64,000 nt of DNA from Streptomyces sp. NBC_00390 (GCF_036057275.1 NZ_CP107946.1:92460-156459); one strand, 5' to 3'. Numbered from the stretch's first letter, positions 1 through 9,128 are shown. Translations and numbers: made by a program. Notes: generated from the sequence alone by a model not told the origin.

Positions 1-882
1 GTGGTCGCCGACGCCGAGAAGTGGCCGCAGTTCTTCGCTCCGGCCGTGCATGCCGAGTACCTCGAGCGCGGGGACGACACCGATGTCGTGCGGCGCTGGT
101 TCCTCACCCCCGACGAGGATGTGAAGGTCCGTACCGCCCGGCGCCACCTGGACCGTGACGGGCTGAGGATCACCCTCGACGACACGGAGCCCGACGCATC
201 GCGCGTCTCCTCCCGCGTCGAGTGGACGTTCACGAACGTCTCCGACGGGGCAGCGGAGGTCGAGCTACGCCACGAGCTGGTGCCCGCAGAGGGGCTCACG
301 ACCGCGGACCGTGAGGCCCTCGCGACGGAGCTCGAGCGCAACTCGGCCGCCCAGCTCGCCGCCGTAGTCGACCAGGGGAACCGGCGCGAGCTACTCGAGC
401 AGCTCGTGCTCTCCTTCGAGGACCCGCTGTTCGTGGCCGGGCGGCCCGAGGACGCCTATGAGGTGCTCTACGAGGCGGACAAGTGGCCCGACCGCATCGC
501 CCACGTGTCCCGCCTGGACATGACCGAAGACGTGCCAGGCATCCAGTTCTTCGACATGGACACCAAGACGCCCGACGGCGTACCGCACACCACGCGCTCG
601 GTCCGGATATGCCTGGAACCCAGGCTGATCGTCTACAAGCAGACCACGCTGCCGCCCCTGCTGGATGCGCACACGGGCCACTGGCGATTCACGACGACGC
701 CCGAGGGCCTGATCGTGTCGGCCCGCCACACCGTCACCATCAAGCCTTCCGCACTGTCGCTTCTGGGCGAGGGAACGACCATCCAGGACGCCCGGAAGTA
801 CCTCCGCAATGTCCTCAGCGCCAACAGCATGAAGAACCTGCAGCTCGCCAAGGCCTTTGCCGAGGACCCGACCCGTGCCTGA
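1..882 (+). CDS. Aromatase/cyclase, di-domain, 5' end outside window
   Basis: Polyketide aromatase/cyclase with two tandem START/Bet v1-like folds (about residues 1-145 and 146-293), of the ActVII/MtmQ/OxyK class that closes and aromatises the first ring of the ACP-bound poly-beta-ketone. The frame is open at base 1. Intact family members are roughly 310-320 aa and have about 20 more N-terminal residues, so the GTG at base 1 is probably an internal Val codon. The two halves share the '(E)ADKWP' type signature (residues 3-8 and 157-162). The stop overlaps the GTG of the acyl-CoA ligase, so the two genes are translationally coupled. Family assignment is confident; ring specificity cannot be read from the sequence. 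Confidence 0.88.
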   Translation: MVADAEKWPQFFAPAVHAEYLERGDDTDVVRRWFLTPDEDVKVRTARRHLDRDGLRITLDDTEPDASRVSSRVEWTFTNVSDGAAEVELRHELVPAEGLTTADREALATELERNSAAQLAAVVDQGNRRELLEQLVLSFEDPLFVAGRPEDAYEVLYEADKWPDRIAHVSRLDMTEDVPGIQFFDMDTKTPDGVPHTTRSVRICLEPRLIVYKQTTLPPLLDAHTGHWRFTTTPEGLIVSARHTVTIKPSALSLLGEGTTIQDARKYLRNVLSANSMKNLQLAKAFAEDPTRA

Positions 883-2722
883 ACCAGCACCTGCCCCGGA
901 TCCGGACCGCCTGGACGGTCTGCTGAGCCGGGCCGCGCTAACCACGCCGCAAAAAATCGCGCTGCGCGGCGACCGCACACAGCTGACCTATGCACAGCTC
1001 GACGAGCGCGTGTCCCGCTGCGCTTCCGTGCTGCGCGGGAAGTTCCACGCAGACGGGCAGTTAGTCGCGCTGGCCGCGGCTCTGGACCCGTCGACAGCCG
1101 TCGCGTACTACGGAACTATCCGAGCCGGCGCCACGGTGGCGATCGTCAACCCGCACCTGCGCCAGGAGAACCTCGTCCACGCGCTGCGCACCTCCTCGGC
1201 GAGCGTCGCCATCGTGACAGCCGAGATGCACACCCGGCTCAAGCAGGTGCGGGACCGGCTGCCGTCGCTCAGGCACGTGGTATTGATCAGCGGGAACGAG
1301 GACAAGAGAGAGGCGGCGGCGACGGAGGGACCGGCGTCGCTGGATGCACTCATCGACAACGCGCACGCGGTCGAGGAGCGGGCCGGTGTCGGCCACCCCG
1401 AAGACGTGGCGTGCATCCAGTTCACCAGCGGCACGACCGGGCCGCCGAAAGGCGTCCGGCTCTCCCACCGCAACCTCATCGCCAACGCCGGGCAGGTGGC
1501 ACGCGCGCACCGGCTCGACGGCGACGCGGTCATGCTCAACCATCTTCCTTTGTTCCACCCGATGCACCTCAACGCGGGCGTGGCGGCCATGGCCACCCAC
1601 ATCCTCTGCGCGGCCGACGACGTGGCGGACTCCATTGAGGCCGCCAACGCCGCAGGGGCAACACACTTCTACAGCCTGCCGGTCCGGCTGGCCCGGCTGG
1701 CAGACGACCCCCGATTGCCGCGTCTCTGTCTCAATACCGTGCGTACGATCCTCTCGGGCGGCTCCACCCTTCCCCCGCACGCCGCCCGAACGCTGTCCGC
1801 CCACTTCGGCGTTGCGACCGTGCAGGGCTACGGTCTGGCCGAAACATCCCCACTGACGCATGCTGACCTACCCGAACGGCCCACCCCCAGGTCGGTCGGC
1901 CCGCCCGTGGAGGGGACCGAATGCCGCGTCGTCGGTGTGGAGAGCCGTGAGCCGCTGCCATCCGGGAAACCCGGGGAGGTGCAGGTCCGCGGCCCGCAGG
2001 TGATGCAGGGATACCTCGCCGGTGTCGAGGCTCCCATCGACGCGGACGGATGGCTGTCCACCGGCGACGTCGGGTACATCGGGGACAGCGGGGTGCTGTT
2101 CCTGGTGGACCGCCTCAAGGACGTCTTCAAGTGCGACAACGAGCTGGTGTCACCCAGCGAGATCGAAACAGTTCTCGCCCGCCACCCGCAGGTCGCCGAC
2201 TGCGCCGTGGTGGACGTGCCGCATCCGTACAGCGGGGCCGTCGCCCATGCCTTCGTCGTACCCCGAAGCGCCGAGGCCCACCCCGAGGCGATCGTCGCCG
2301 AAACGAACGAGGAACTCGCAGATTTCGAACGTGTGCGGGGAATCGACTTCACCGATTCCATCCCGCGCTCCCCCAACGGCAAGGTCCTGCGGCGCGAACT
2401 GCGCGAGCGGGCGAAATTCAACACCACTAGGAGGGTCGCCATGGTGACCGTCATCAACCGGCTTACGGTCTCGGGAGACGCGTCGGAGTTCGAGCGTGCC
2501 ATCTCCGCCATCACCGGCTACATGAAGCAGCAGCCCGGATTTATCGGCCACCAGCTGTACCGCTCGCGCACGAACCCTCAGGTCTACGTGGAGACCGCCG
2601 AATGGACTGCGGCGGAGCTGCACCGCAAGGCCATGACGGCGGACACCTTTCGGAACCTGGTGAAGGACCTGGGCAAGGTCGCCTCGGCCGAGCCGGACGT
2701 CTTCGAGGTGGTGGCGGACTGA
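875..2722 (+). CDS. Acyl-CoA ligase fused to C-terminal ABM mono-oxygenase domain
   Basis: ANL-superfamily acyl-CoA synthetase (residues about 1-520) followed by a 93-residue ferredoxin-like antibiotic biosynthesis mono-oxygenase (ABM) domain. Visible motifs are the P-loop-like TSGTTGPPKG, GYGLAE, STGDVG and the terminal catalytic lysine in SPNGKVLRREL. Acyl-CoA ligases of this kind accompany aureolic acid (MtmL) and oxytetracycline (OxyH) pathways. I place the start at GTG 875, overlapping the aromatase TGA (880-882); an ATG at 857 lies deeper in the upstream gene. The ligase ends where stand-alone homologues end and is joined in frame to an ABM domain that retains its own Shine-Dalgarno and ATG at 2441, so the ABM protein may also be made separately. 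Confidence 0.85.
   Translation: MPEPAPAPDPDRLDGLLSRAALTTPQKIALRGDRTQLTYAQLDERVSRCASVLRGKFHADGQLVALAAALDPSTAVAYYGTIRAGATVAIVNPHLRQENLVHALRTSSASVAIVTAEMHTRLKQVRDRLPSLRHVVLISGNEDKREAAATEGPASLDALIDNAHAVEERAGVGHPEDVACIQFTSGTTGPPKGVRLSHRNLIANAGQVARAHRLDGDAVMLNHLPLFHPMHLNAGVAAMATHILCAADDVADSIEAANAAGATHFYSLPVRLARLADDPRLPRLCLNTVRTILSGGSTLPPHAARTLSAHFGVATVQGYGLAETSPLTHADLPERPTPRSVGPPVEGTECRVVGVESREPLPSGKPGEVQVRGPQVMQGYLAGVEAPIDADGWLSTGDVGYIGDSGVLFLVDRLKDVFKCDNELVSPSEIETVLARHPQVADCAVVDVPHPYSGAVAHAFVVPRSAEAHPEAIVAETNEELADFERVRGIDFTDSIPRSPNGKVLRRELRERAKFNTTRRVAMVTVINRLTVSGDASEFERAISAITGYMKQQPGFIGHQLYRSRTNPQVYVETAEWTAAELHRKAMTADTFRNLVKDLGKVASAEPDVFEVVAD
2427..2443 (+). promoter_or_regulatory. Internal ribosome binding site and ATG for the ABM domain
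   Basis: A perfect AGGAGG (2429-2434) sits 6 bases before an in-frame ATG (2441) exactly at the ligase/ABM domain boundary. This is what a coupled second gene would look like had the first gene's stop codon been lost. It predicts a free 93-aa ABM protein in addition to the fusion. Confidence 0.6.
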
Positions 2723-2773
2723 CGGCCTGACGCCAGGCCGGCCGGCCAGGCAGCCGACTGCCCCAAAAAGCAC

Positions 2774-2803
2774 CGGGTCCCGCACGTCACCGTGCGGGAC
2801 CCG
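2774..2803. terminator. Bidirectional terminator between convergent operons
   Basis: Perfect 13-bp stem (CGGGTCCCGCACG and complement) with a TCAC loop. It is preceded by an A-run (2765-2769) and followed by a T-rich tract (2804-2810), so it can terminate both the plus-strand ligase and the minus-strand PKS operon. Confidence 0.85.
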
Positions 2804-2871
2804 TTCTTTTCCGGCCGACTCCGCGGGCGCCGCGGTCACGGCATGGACCTGCGCTACGGCCGAACGGCGCG

Positions 2872-3315
2872 CTACGGCATGTCGTCCCGCGTGACGGTGC
2901 GCCGGTTGATGCGCAGTTCGCCGTCCTCGCGCACCAGTACGTCCTCGCAGACACAGCTGCGGTGCGGCCGCGGCTCGCCGCCCTTGGGCGTCGCGAAGAC
3001 CAGCGCGTAGCAGCGCACGTGCAGAGAGCCGTCGTCCTGCGGCGTGACGGAGAGCATGCCGTGCCAGTGTCGGTGTTGTTCCCCTGCCGCCCGCAGCCCC
3101 GCATGGGCGTCCCGCACTGCGGCGGCGAGCGCGGCCCGTCCGCGCACAGGCTGCGGAAGCGTCGGCGGATGGAACGAACCGTCCTGCGTGAAGTCGTCGG
3201 CCCACTCATCGGCGGCGCCGGAGTCCAGGCGCTGCATGTGGCTCGCGTAGAACTGCTGCACCTCGGCATAGAGGGAGGCGAAGGCAGGGGCGTCTGCACC
3301 GGCCTGGGCGTTCAT
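2872..3315 (-). CDS. SnoaL/NTF2-like protein
   Basis: 147-aa protein of the SnoaL-like (NTF2 cone fold) superfamily, with the 'FYA-(x)n-DEWADDFTQDGSF' opening typical of this fold and the HRHWHGML strand in the centre. Members act as polyketide cyclases, small hydroxylase partners or ring-hydroxylating-type small subunits. It is the last gene of the minus-strand PKS operon, 43 bases after the cyclase, and is followed by the shared terminator. The ATG at 3313-3315 is the only sensible start. Whether it closes a ring or assists an oxygenase cannot be decided from sequence. Confidence 0.75.
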   Translation of the reverse strand: MNAQAGADAPAFASLYAEVQQFYASHMQRLDSGAADEWADDFTQDGSFHPPTLPQPVRGRAALAAAVRDAHAGLRAAGEQHRHWHGMLSVTPQDDGSLHVRCYALVFATPKGGEPRPHRSCVCEDVLVREDGELRINRRTVTRDDMP

Positions 3316-3358
3316 ACGTTCCAGTCTCCTTTGACGGTCTTCGGCGGTATCGCTGGAC

Positions 3359-4132
3359 TCAGGCGTCCAGCAGGGCGACGGCCCGCGTCCACCCGGCTCC
3401 CGCTCCGGCGATCCGCACGGGGAAGCAGCTCAGCGTGAATCCGTACGGGGCGGGCAGGGAATCCAGGTGGGCCAGCCGTTCTATCTGGCAGAACTCACGC
3501 TCCCGGCCAGCAAAATGTGCCGGCCACAGGACGGAGCGGTCCCCGGTCTCCTGGTACTGCTCGATCATGTGACCGAAGGGCGCGTCCAGGCTGAAGGCGT
3601 CCGTGCCGATGACCCGGACTCCCATATCGAGCAGACAGTGGACGGCCGAGGCGTCTAGACCGGTGAACTCGGTGAAGTAACGAGGCGTCCCGGCCAGGCG
3701 GTCGGCGCCCGTGCGAATGATCACAATGTCGAGGGGAGCAGGCTGATAGCCGATCTGCTCGAGTTCCTTCGTCACGTGGTCCGCGCCCACGGCGCCGACC
3801 CCGAATCCACTCAAGTCCAGGACGACGCAGGGCCGGTGGAACCAGTCCAGTGGCATCTGGTCGATGGTGCGCGGCTCGCCGTAACGGGCCCGCGTGCCGT
3901 AATGGGCGGGGGCGTCGATGTGTGTGCCGGTGTGGGTCGTCAAGGTGAGCGTGTCGATGGACAGCAGCTCACCATCCGGAAGGACCGCCGGGTCGAAGTG
4001 GACGCCGAAGTGCTCCAGCATCTCCGCGCTCATGTGGCGGGCGCCCTCGGCCGGTGTGGTGATCCGGTGGGTTACCGTCTCCGGTTCCCACTGCGATGCG
4101 TCGACCGGACTCGACAGGTCGATCATGCGCAT
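3359..4132 (-). CDS. Metal-dependent cyclase (PF04199; OxyN/MtmX type)
   Basis: 257-aa protein of the kynurenine formamidase-like cyclase family. The diagnostic metal-binding motif HTGTHIDAPAHYG lies at about residues 65-77. In aromatic polyketide clusters this family (OxyN in oxytetracycline, MtmX in mithramycin) performs later ring closure. I place the start at ATG 4132 because an AGAAGGAG ribosome site lies about 10 bases upstream; the open frame extends further but its extra residues are Arg/Pro-rich and family-atypical. It lies between the FAD mono-oxygenase and the SnoaL-like gene in one operon. Confidence 0.85.
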   Translation of the reverse strand: MRMIDLSSPVDASQWEPETVTHRITTPAEGARHMSAEMLEHFGVHFDPAVLPDGELLSIDTLTLTTHTGTHIDAPAHYGTRARYGEPRTIDQMPLDWFHRPCVVLDLSGFGVGAVGADHVTKELEQIGYQPAPLDIVIIRTGADRLAGTPRYFTEFTGLDASAVHCLLDMGVRVIGTDAFSLDAPFGHMIEQYQETGDRSVLWPAHFAGREREFCQIERLAHLDSLPAPYGFTLSCFPVRIAGAGAGWTRAVALLDA

Positions 4133-4187
4133 AGGCGCGACACTCCTTCTCGGATGATGGTCGGGCGGAACGAGACCGGTGGCCCCG

Positions 4188-5483
4188 CTACCGCGCGGCG
4201 GGCGGAAGCACCGGCGGATTGAACAGATCCGTACGCAACCGCACCGGACTGCTTCCGTATGCGACGCGTCGGGTGAGTTTGGCGCCAATGGGCGTACGGC
4301 TGATCGCGCGGGCCACCATGGGACGGAGCCGTGCCGCGACGCCGCCACGCGCGAGCATCATCCGGCCCTGCATCACCTGGAACTTCATCACCGCGTCGAT
4401 GGCGGGGCGGCGCGCAACCTCGTAGCGGCCCAGAGCCTGTGACGTCACGTCCCGCGTCCGCAGCGCCTCCACCAGGACCGGGTGGAGCAGCGCGGCGTCC
4501 TGGACGGCGAGGTTGATTCCCTGGGCCCCCAATGGACTGTGTGTGTGCGCCGCGTCACCGATGAGGACGAGGCCGTCCTGTACCCAGGTGCGAGCGGACC
4601 CGGCGAAGACGTCCAGCAGCGTCAGGTCCTTCATCGTCCGGAGCTCCGCGTGCACAGCGTCGGCGTAGTCCGGAACCGCGCGGGCGATGGCGTCCCGTAC
4701 CGCCGCGAACCCCTCGTCCATCGCGGCGGTGTACGAGCGGTGGGGGAGGGTCCAGCCGATCTGAACGCTGTCCGGCCAGGACGGGTAGACGAGGACGGGG
4801 TTTCCCCCGGACCGGGTGACTCCCACTTCCCGCAGTCGCGCGGCAGCGGGGGTCCGGCGGCCGCCAGGCGCGGGAACCTTCAGCCACAGGACGTCGAAGT
4901 CGAACGCCTCGATCCGTCCGGCCTCGATGCCAGCGAGTCTGCGCACCTTTGAGTAGCGCCCGTCCGCGCCGACCACGCACAGGGCGTGCACGGTGCTGCT
5001 GCCGGCGTCCGACCGGGCCACCGCGCCGATGACGGTTCCTCCGCTGCGCAGTAGTGCGGTCGCGCGGTGCCCCTCGAGATGGACGAACCCCGGATAGGCA
5101 CGGCAGCTGGTGAGCAGTTCCTCCAGCAGATGACGCTGGGGGATGCTCAGCATGTGGTTGTGGGGCCCGGGCAGTCGGCGGTAGTCGATGTCGAGCAGGG
5201 TCCGGCCGTCCTCCTGCAGGCGGAACCGGTCGAGGGGATAGCCACCACGAGCCACCGCCCCTTCCAGGACGCCGAGTTCGTCGAGGAGCGCAAGGCCGCC
5301 GGGTTGCAGTATCTCCCCCCGGAATTCGCGGTCCAGGGAGGCGGAACGTTCGATCAGCGCCACCTCAGCCCCGGATCTCAGAAGCAGAAGCGCCAGGGTC
5401 AAGCCGGCGGGCCCGCCACCCACGATGCACACGTCGGCACGCAGCTCCGAGGGCTTGCCGTCCCCGTTCGTGGTCCTGTCCAT
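4188..5483 (-). CDS. FAD-dependent mono-oxygenase (UbiH/PHBH-like)
   Basis: 431-aa class A flavoprotein hydroxylase. Rossmann FAD motif VGGGPAG is at about residues 21-27, and the second FAD motif (GLVLIGDAAHTHSPLGAQG) is near residue 300. It lacks the C-terminal thioredoxin-like domain found in the larger aromatic hydroxylases. It probably oxygenates the polyketide core. The start is ATG 5483, 7 bases after the reductase stop with a GGTGGGGTGA ribosome site; the longer upstream frame overlaps the reductase coding region and was rejected. Confidence 0.82.
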   Translation of the reverse strand: MDRTTNGDGKPSELRADVCIVGGGPAGLTLALLLLRSGAEVALIERSASLDREFRGEILQPGGLALLDELGVLEGAVARGGYPLDRFRLQEDGRTLLDIDYRRLPGPHNHMLSIPQRHLLEELLTSCRAYPGFVHLEGHRATALLRSGGTVIGAVARSDAGSSTVHALCVVGADGRYSKVRRLAGIEAGRIEAFDFDVLWLKVPAPGGRRTPAAARLREVGVTRSGGNPVLVYPSWPDSVQIGWTLPHRSYTAAMDEGFAAVRDAIARAVPDYADAVHAELRTMKDLTLLDVFAGSARTWVQDGLVLIGDAAHTHSPLGAQGINLAVQDAALLHPVLVEALRTRDVTSQALGRYEVARRPAIDAVMKFQVMQGRMMLARGGVAARLRPMVARAISRTPIGAKLTRRVAYGSSPVRLRTDLFNPPVLPPAAR

Positions 5484-5490
5484 CGGGGCG

Positions 5491-6309
5491 TCACCCCACC
5501 AGTCCGAGGCCGCCGTCAACGGTGATGACCTGACCGTGCAGCCACGACGCCTCATCGGTGCACAGCAGTGCGACGGTGTCGGCGACATCATCTGGCTGGG
5601 TCAGACGCCCTGCCGGGGTACGGGCGGCGAGTGATGCCGCGACGGGGTCGTCCTCGGCGGTCCGGCCGCGGTCCATCCGGGCCGTCGAGACAGCGTTCAC
5701 CGTCGTGCCGGACGGAGCGAGTTCGGCTCCCAGGTACCGCACCAGGGTCTCCAGGGCACCCTTGGCCATCCCGAGACTCACATAGGCGGGGACGACCCGG
5801 CCAGCGCCGCTGCTCGACACCGCGACGACCCTCCCCCGTCCGTGGGGCATCACCGTGGGCAGCACGGATGCGCTGTACAGCAGCGGGGCGACGGCCACGT
5901 CGAAGTCCTGGCGCATCTCCTCGGGCTGGGGGGCGGTCGCCTGCATGCGGTGCAGTGAAACCGCGCAGTGGACAAGGATGTCCACATGGCCGTGCCGCCG
6001 GGCCACGTCACGAAGGATCCCGGGGAGGACCTCGGGACGGGACACGTCGCCGGGGACAGCGGTCACCCTGCCACCGGTCGCTCTTTCCTGGTCGGCGGCC
6101 GCGCGTTCCGCCGCCTCGCGGTCGCGGGCATTGAGGTAGACCTCGCAGCCCGACGCGGCCAGCTTGTGCACGACTGCAAGCCCAAGGCCGCGGCTCGCAC
6201 CAGTCACCACAGCTGTCCGCCCGTCCAGTCGCAGGGAGGCGGACCGACCCTGCGCCGCGGCTGCGTCCGACGCGGCGGGACGATCCCCTGACCCGTTGGC
6301 GGCCGTCAT
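5491..6309 (-). CDS. FabL-like SDR reductase (enoyl-ACP reductase III type)
   Basis: 272-aa short-chain dehydrogenase with the NADPH motif TGASRGLG (residues 36-43). The catalytic pair is Tyr176 and Lys183, spaced Y-x6-K as in FabI/FabL enoyl reductases, not Y-x3-K as in ActIII-type C9 ketoreductases. The NNAG motif is replaced by VHCAVS, and the C-terminus has ARTPAGR and GQVITVDGG as in FabL. Its ATG overlaps the ACP stop (ATGA), so it is co-translated with the minimal PKS. It may reduce an enoyl group in a starter or chain, or may have been repurposed as a ketoreductase. No ActIII-type C9 ketoreductase is present in this operon. Confidence 0.8.
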   Translation of the reverse strand: MTAANGSGDRPAASDAAAAQGRSASLRLDGRTAVVTGASRGLGLAVVHKLAASGCEVYLNARDREAAERAAADQERATGGRVTAVPGDVSRPEVLPGILRDVARRHGHVDILVHCAVSLHRMQATAPQPEEMRQDFDVAVAPLLYSASVLPTVMPHGRGRVVAVSSSGAGRVVPAYVSLGMAKGALETLVRYLGAELAPSGTTVNAVSTARMDRGRTAEDDPVAASLAARTPAGRLTQPDDVADTVALLCTDEASWLHGQVITVDGGLGLVG

Positions 6310-6557
6310 GCGGCCAGGGCGGAGTTCACCAACTGCAGCAGCAGCCGGGGGGTCTTCGCCAGGTTGACGTCTTCGTCGGACAGAGTTACGTCGAATTTGA
6401 GCTCGATACGGGTGGCGGTCTCCAGCATGGCCAGGGAGTCGTAGCCGATCTCGTCGAACGAGGTGTCCAGGAGACTGGCCCTGGGCTGTGAGTGCTCGGC
6501 CGCGCCGGCACCTTCCTCGAACACCTGGAAGAGATCGTCCAGTGTTATCTCACGCAT
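6306..6557 (-). CDS. Type II PKS acyl carrier protein
   Basis: 83-aa acyl carrier protein. Ser41 in EIGYDSLAM is the phosphopantetheine attachment site. It carries the growing poly-beta-ketone between KS/CLF and tailoring enzymes. Start ATG 6557 lies inside the 3' end of the chain-length factor gene (8-bp overlap) and its stop overlaps the following reductase start, giving a tightly coupled KS-CLF-ACP-reductase block. Length and helix pattern are normal for the family. Confidence 0.95.
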   Translation of the reverse strand: MREITLDDLFQVFEEGAGAAEHSQPRASLLDTSFDEIGYDSLAMLETATRIELKFDVTLSDEDVNLAKTPRLLLQLVNSALAA

Positions 6558-7857
6558 TGTTGCCCCCGATTGATCCGTGGCTCGTGTGTGTTTGGTTCTG
6601 GTGGGCCGGCACGGTGGCACTGCCGGGTGATCCTGCGGGTGCCCGCACGACGAGAGCCGAGTTGAAGCCCCCCTCCCCGCGGGCGATGACCAGGACAGTG
6701 CGCAGCGCGATGCGTCGCGGCTCACCGACGACGAGGTCGATCTCGAGGTCCGGCGAAGGCCGGGACACATGGGCCGTGGCTGGCAGAATCCCGTCCTGCA
6801 GAGCAAGCAGCGCCGCCGCGACGTCGAGTGAGGCACCGCCGGAGTAGAGACGTCCCGTCATCGACTTCGGAACGGTCACCGGCACGCCGTAGGGACCGAA
6901 GACGGCACTCAGCGCCTGCGCCTCGTCCTTGTCCGGGCCAGGCAGTCCCGCACCGTCGGCGAAGACCGCATCCACCTCCGAGGGGTCTGCCTCCGCGTCG
7001 TCGAGTGCCGCCTGGATGGCGCGCCGCAGCGCGGAGCTGCGCCCCGAGCCCGGTGCCGGGTCGAACGACGCGGCGTAGCCGGCGATTTCCCCGTACATGT
7101 TCGGTGCTTTGCGGGCGCGGGCTGCGTCCTTGTCCTCCAGGACGAGGATGGCTCCTCCCTCACCGGGAACGAATCCGCAGGCACGGGTTTCGAAGGGCAG
7201 ATATGCCCGCGCGGGATCCTCGCTCCGGGAGAGCCGGCCACCGGCCAGCTGTGCCACCCAGCCCCAGGGGCACAAAGATGCATCCACCCCGCCGGCGAGC
7301 ATGAAGGGAGTTCCGGCACGGATCTGCCGACGCGCCTGGGCCAGGGCATCAAGGCCTCCGGCCTGCTCGGTGACGAGCGCGCTGCTCGGTCCGCGCATGC
7401 CGTGCCGGATCGATATCTGCCCGGTGTTCACGGCGTAGAACCAGGCGAACGACTGGTAGGCACTGACGTAGCGCCGGCCCTTGCTCCACAGGTTCTCGAG
7501 CTCTCTCTGGCCGAACTCGAAGCCGCCCGAGGCACTGGCGGTAACGACACCCATGTCGTACTCGGACAGCCGCTTCGGATCGGCCGCCGCGTCGGCCAGT
7601 GCCCAGTCGGTGACTGCCAAGGAGATCTGCGTCACGCGGTCCGTCTGCGGAAGCAGACGGTCCGACAGATACCGGGCCGGGTCGAAGCCGGGGAGCTCAC
7701 CGGCCAGGACAGCCGGGTAGTCCTTCGGATCGAAGCGGGTGATCCGACCGATACCGCTGCGCCCTTCCAGCGTCGAGGCCCAGTATGCGTCCGTACCCAA
7801 TCCGTTGGGCGCGGCGATGCCTATTCCGGTGACCACCGCCACGGGCTTGACGCTCAT
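6550..7857 (-). CDS. Type II PKS chain-length factor (KS-beta)
   Basis: 435-aa ketosynthase-like protein in which the active-site Cys is replaced by Gln165 (TEQAGG), the hallmark of chain-length factors, which decarboxylate malonyl-ACP and set chain length as a heterodimer with KS-alpha. The ATG overlaps the KS-alpha stop (ATGA at 7854-7857). The last ~20 residues (His/Asn/Gly-rich) extend beyond the usual CLF end, and the reading frame overlaps the ACP start. Chain length cannot be predicted reliably by eye. Confidence 0.95.
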   Translation of the reverse strand: MSVKPVAVVTGIGIAAPNGLGTDAYWASTLEGRSGIGRITRFDPKDYPAVLAGELPGFDPARYLSDRLLPQTDRVTQISLAVTDWALADAAADPKRLSEYDMGVVTASASGGFEFGQRELENLWSKGRRYVSAYQSFAWFYAVNTGQISIRHGMRGPSSALVTEQAGGLDALAQARRQIRAGTPFMLAGGVDASLCPWGWVAQLAGGRLSRSEDPARAYLPFETRACGFVPGEGGAILVLEDKDAARARKAPNMYGEIAGYAASFDPAPGSGRSSALRRAIQAALDDAEADPSEVDAVFADGAGLPGPDKDEAQALSAVFGPYGVPVTVPKSMTGRLYSGGASLDVAAALLALQDGILPATAHVSRPSPDLEIDLVVGEPRRIALRTVLVIARGEGGFNSALVVRAPAGSPGSATVPAHQNQTHTSHGSIGGNNA

Positions 7858-9128
7858 GCTGCGCTCCGGGCATCAGGCCGGGTGAGGACCATGGCGCTCT
7901 GGAAACCGCCAAAGCCGCTTCCCACGGTCAGCACTGTGTCGAGCCGGCTCTCGCGAGCCGTCAGGGGGACGTAGTCCAGGTCGCATTCGGGGTCCGGCTC
8001 GTGCAGGTTGGCGGTCGGCGGGATCACTCCGTACTCGAGGGCCAGGGCGCATGCGGCGATCTCGATAGAACCGATGGCGCCCAGCGAGTGTCCGACCATC
8101 GACTTGATCGAGCTGATCGGAACCCGGTACGCGTGATCACCCAGACTCCGTTTGAACGCCGCGGTCTCATGGCGGTCGTTCTGCCGGGTGCCGGAACCAT
8201 GCGCATTGACGTAGTCGACGTCCTTCGGATTGCTCTTCGCCATATCGAGGGCAGCCGAGATCGCCTCACCGAGCTCTCGGCCGTCCGGACGCAGTCCGGT
8301 CATGTGAAAGGCGTTGCAGCGAGTGGCAGTACCTGAGATCACCGCGTAGATGTGAGCACCGCGCGCTTCGGCCCGACTGCGCTCCTCCAGGACGAAAACG
8401 GCCGAACCCTCGCCGAGGACGAACCCGTTGCGGCTCGCGTCGAATGGGCGAGAGGCATGGGCCGGATCGTCGTTCCGCGGAGTGGTGGCCCGGATCGCAT
8501 CGAAGCAGGCGACCGTAATCGGGGAGATAGGGGCATCGGTGGCGCCAGCGATCATCACGTCCGCTGAACCCTCGTTGATCAGCTCAACCGCGCGGGAGAC
8601 CGCGTCGATACCCGACGTGCAGCCGGTGGAGACCACGGACACCGGGCCCTCGGCACCAACCGTCCAGGCGACTTCGGCAGCAAGGGAACTGGGAACTAAA
8701 TAACCGTAGAGGTGCGGCACGGCATAAGCGTGGTCGACCAGGTGGCGCTGTCCCCCATTGCTGACGACGACGTATTCCTGTTCTAGTCCCATCGTGCATC
8801 CGACTGCACTGCCGATGACGACTCCAGTGCGGCTGAAGGCCGACTCATCGATGGCGATACCGCTGTCGGCAACAGCCTCTTTTGCTGCCACAACCGCGAA
8901 CTGCGCGGCCCGGTCCATGCGCCGAGCTTCCTGAGGTGTCAGCCCTTCACGGATAGGGTCGAAGTCACATTCAGCGGCGATCTGGGAGCGAAAAGGTGTG
9001 GGATCGAAGAACGAGATGGTGCGCGTCGCGGTCCGGCCTTCAGTAATGTTCTTCCAAAACTCCGGTGCGCCACGACCTCCTGGGGTGACGACACCGATTC
9101 CGGTGATTACGGTGCTCCGCCCCACCAT
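7854..9128 (-). CDS. Type II PKS ketosynthase alpha
   Basis: 424-aa beta-ketoacyl synthase. The catalytic triad is visible: Cys170 (STGCTSG), His310 (AHGSGT) and His347 (GHSLGA). It forms the Claisen-condensing heterodimer with the next gene product. It is the first gene of the minus-strand operon and has a strong AAAGGAGG ribosome site just upstream of ATG 9128. Length and motifs are those of aromatic (spore pigment/antibiotic) KS-alpha enzymes. Confidence 0.96.
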   Translation of the reverse strand: MVGRSTVITGIGVVTPGGRGAPEFWKNITEGRTATRTISFFDPTPFRSQIAAECDFDPIREGLTPQEARRMDRAAQFAVVAAKEAVADSGIAIDESAFSRTGVVIGSAVGCTMGLEQEYVVVSNGGQRHLVDHAYAVPHLYGYLVPSSLAAEVAWTVGAEGPVSVVSTGCTSGIDAVSRAVELINEGSADVMIAGATDAPISPITVACFDAIRATTPRNDDPAHASRPFDASRNGFVLGEGSAVFVLEERSRAEARGAHIYAVISGTATRCNAFHMTGLRPDGRELGEAISAALDMAKSNPKDVDYVNAHGSGTRQNDRHETAAFKRSLGDHAYRVPISSIKSMVGHSLGAIGSIEIAACALALEYGVIPPTANLHEPDPECDLDYVPLTARESRLDTVLTVGSGFGGFQSAMVLTRPDARSAA

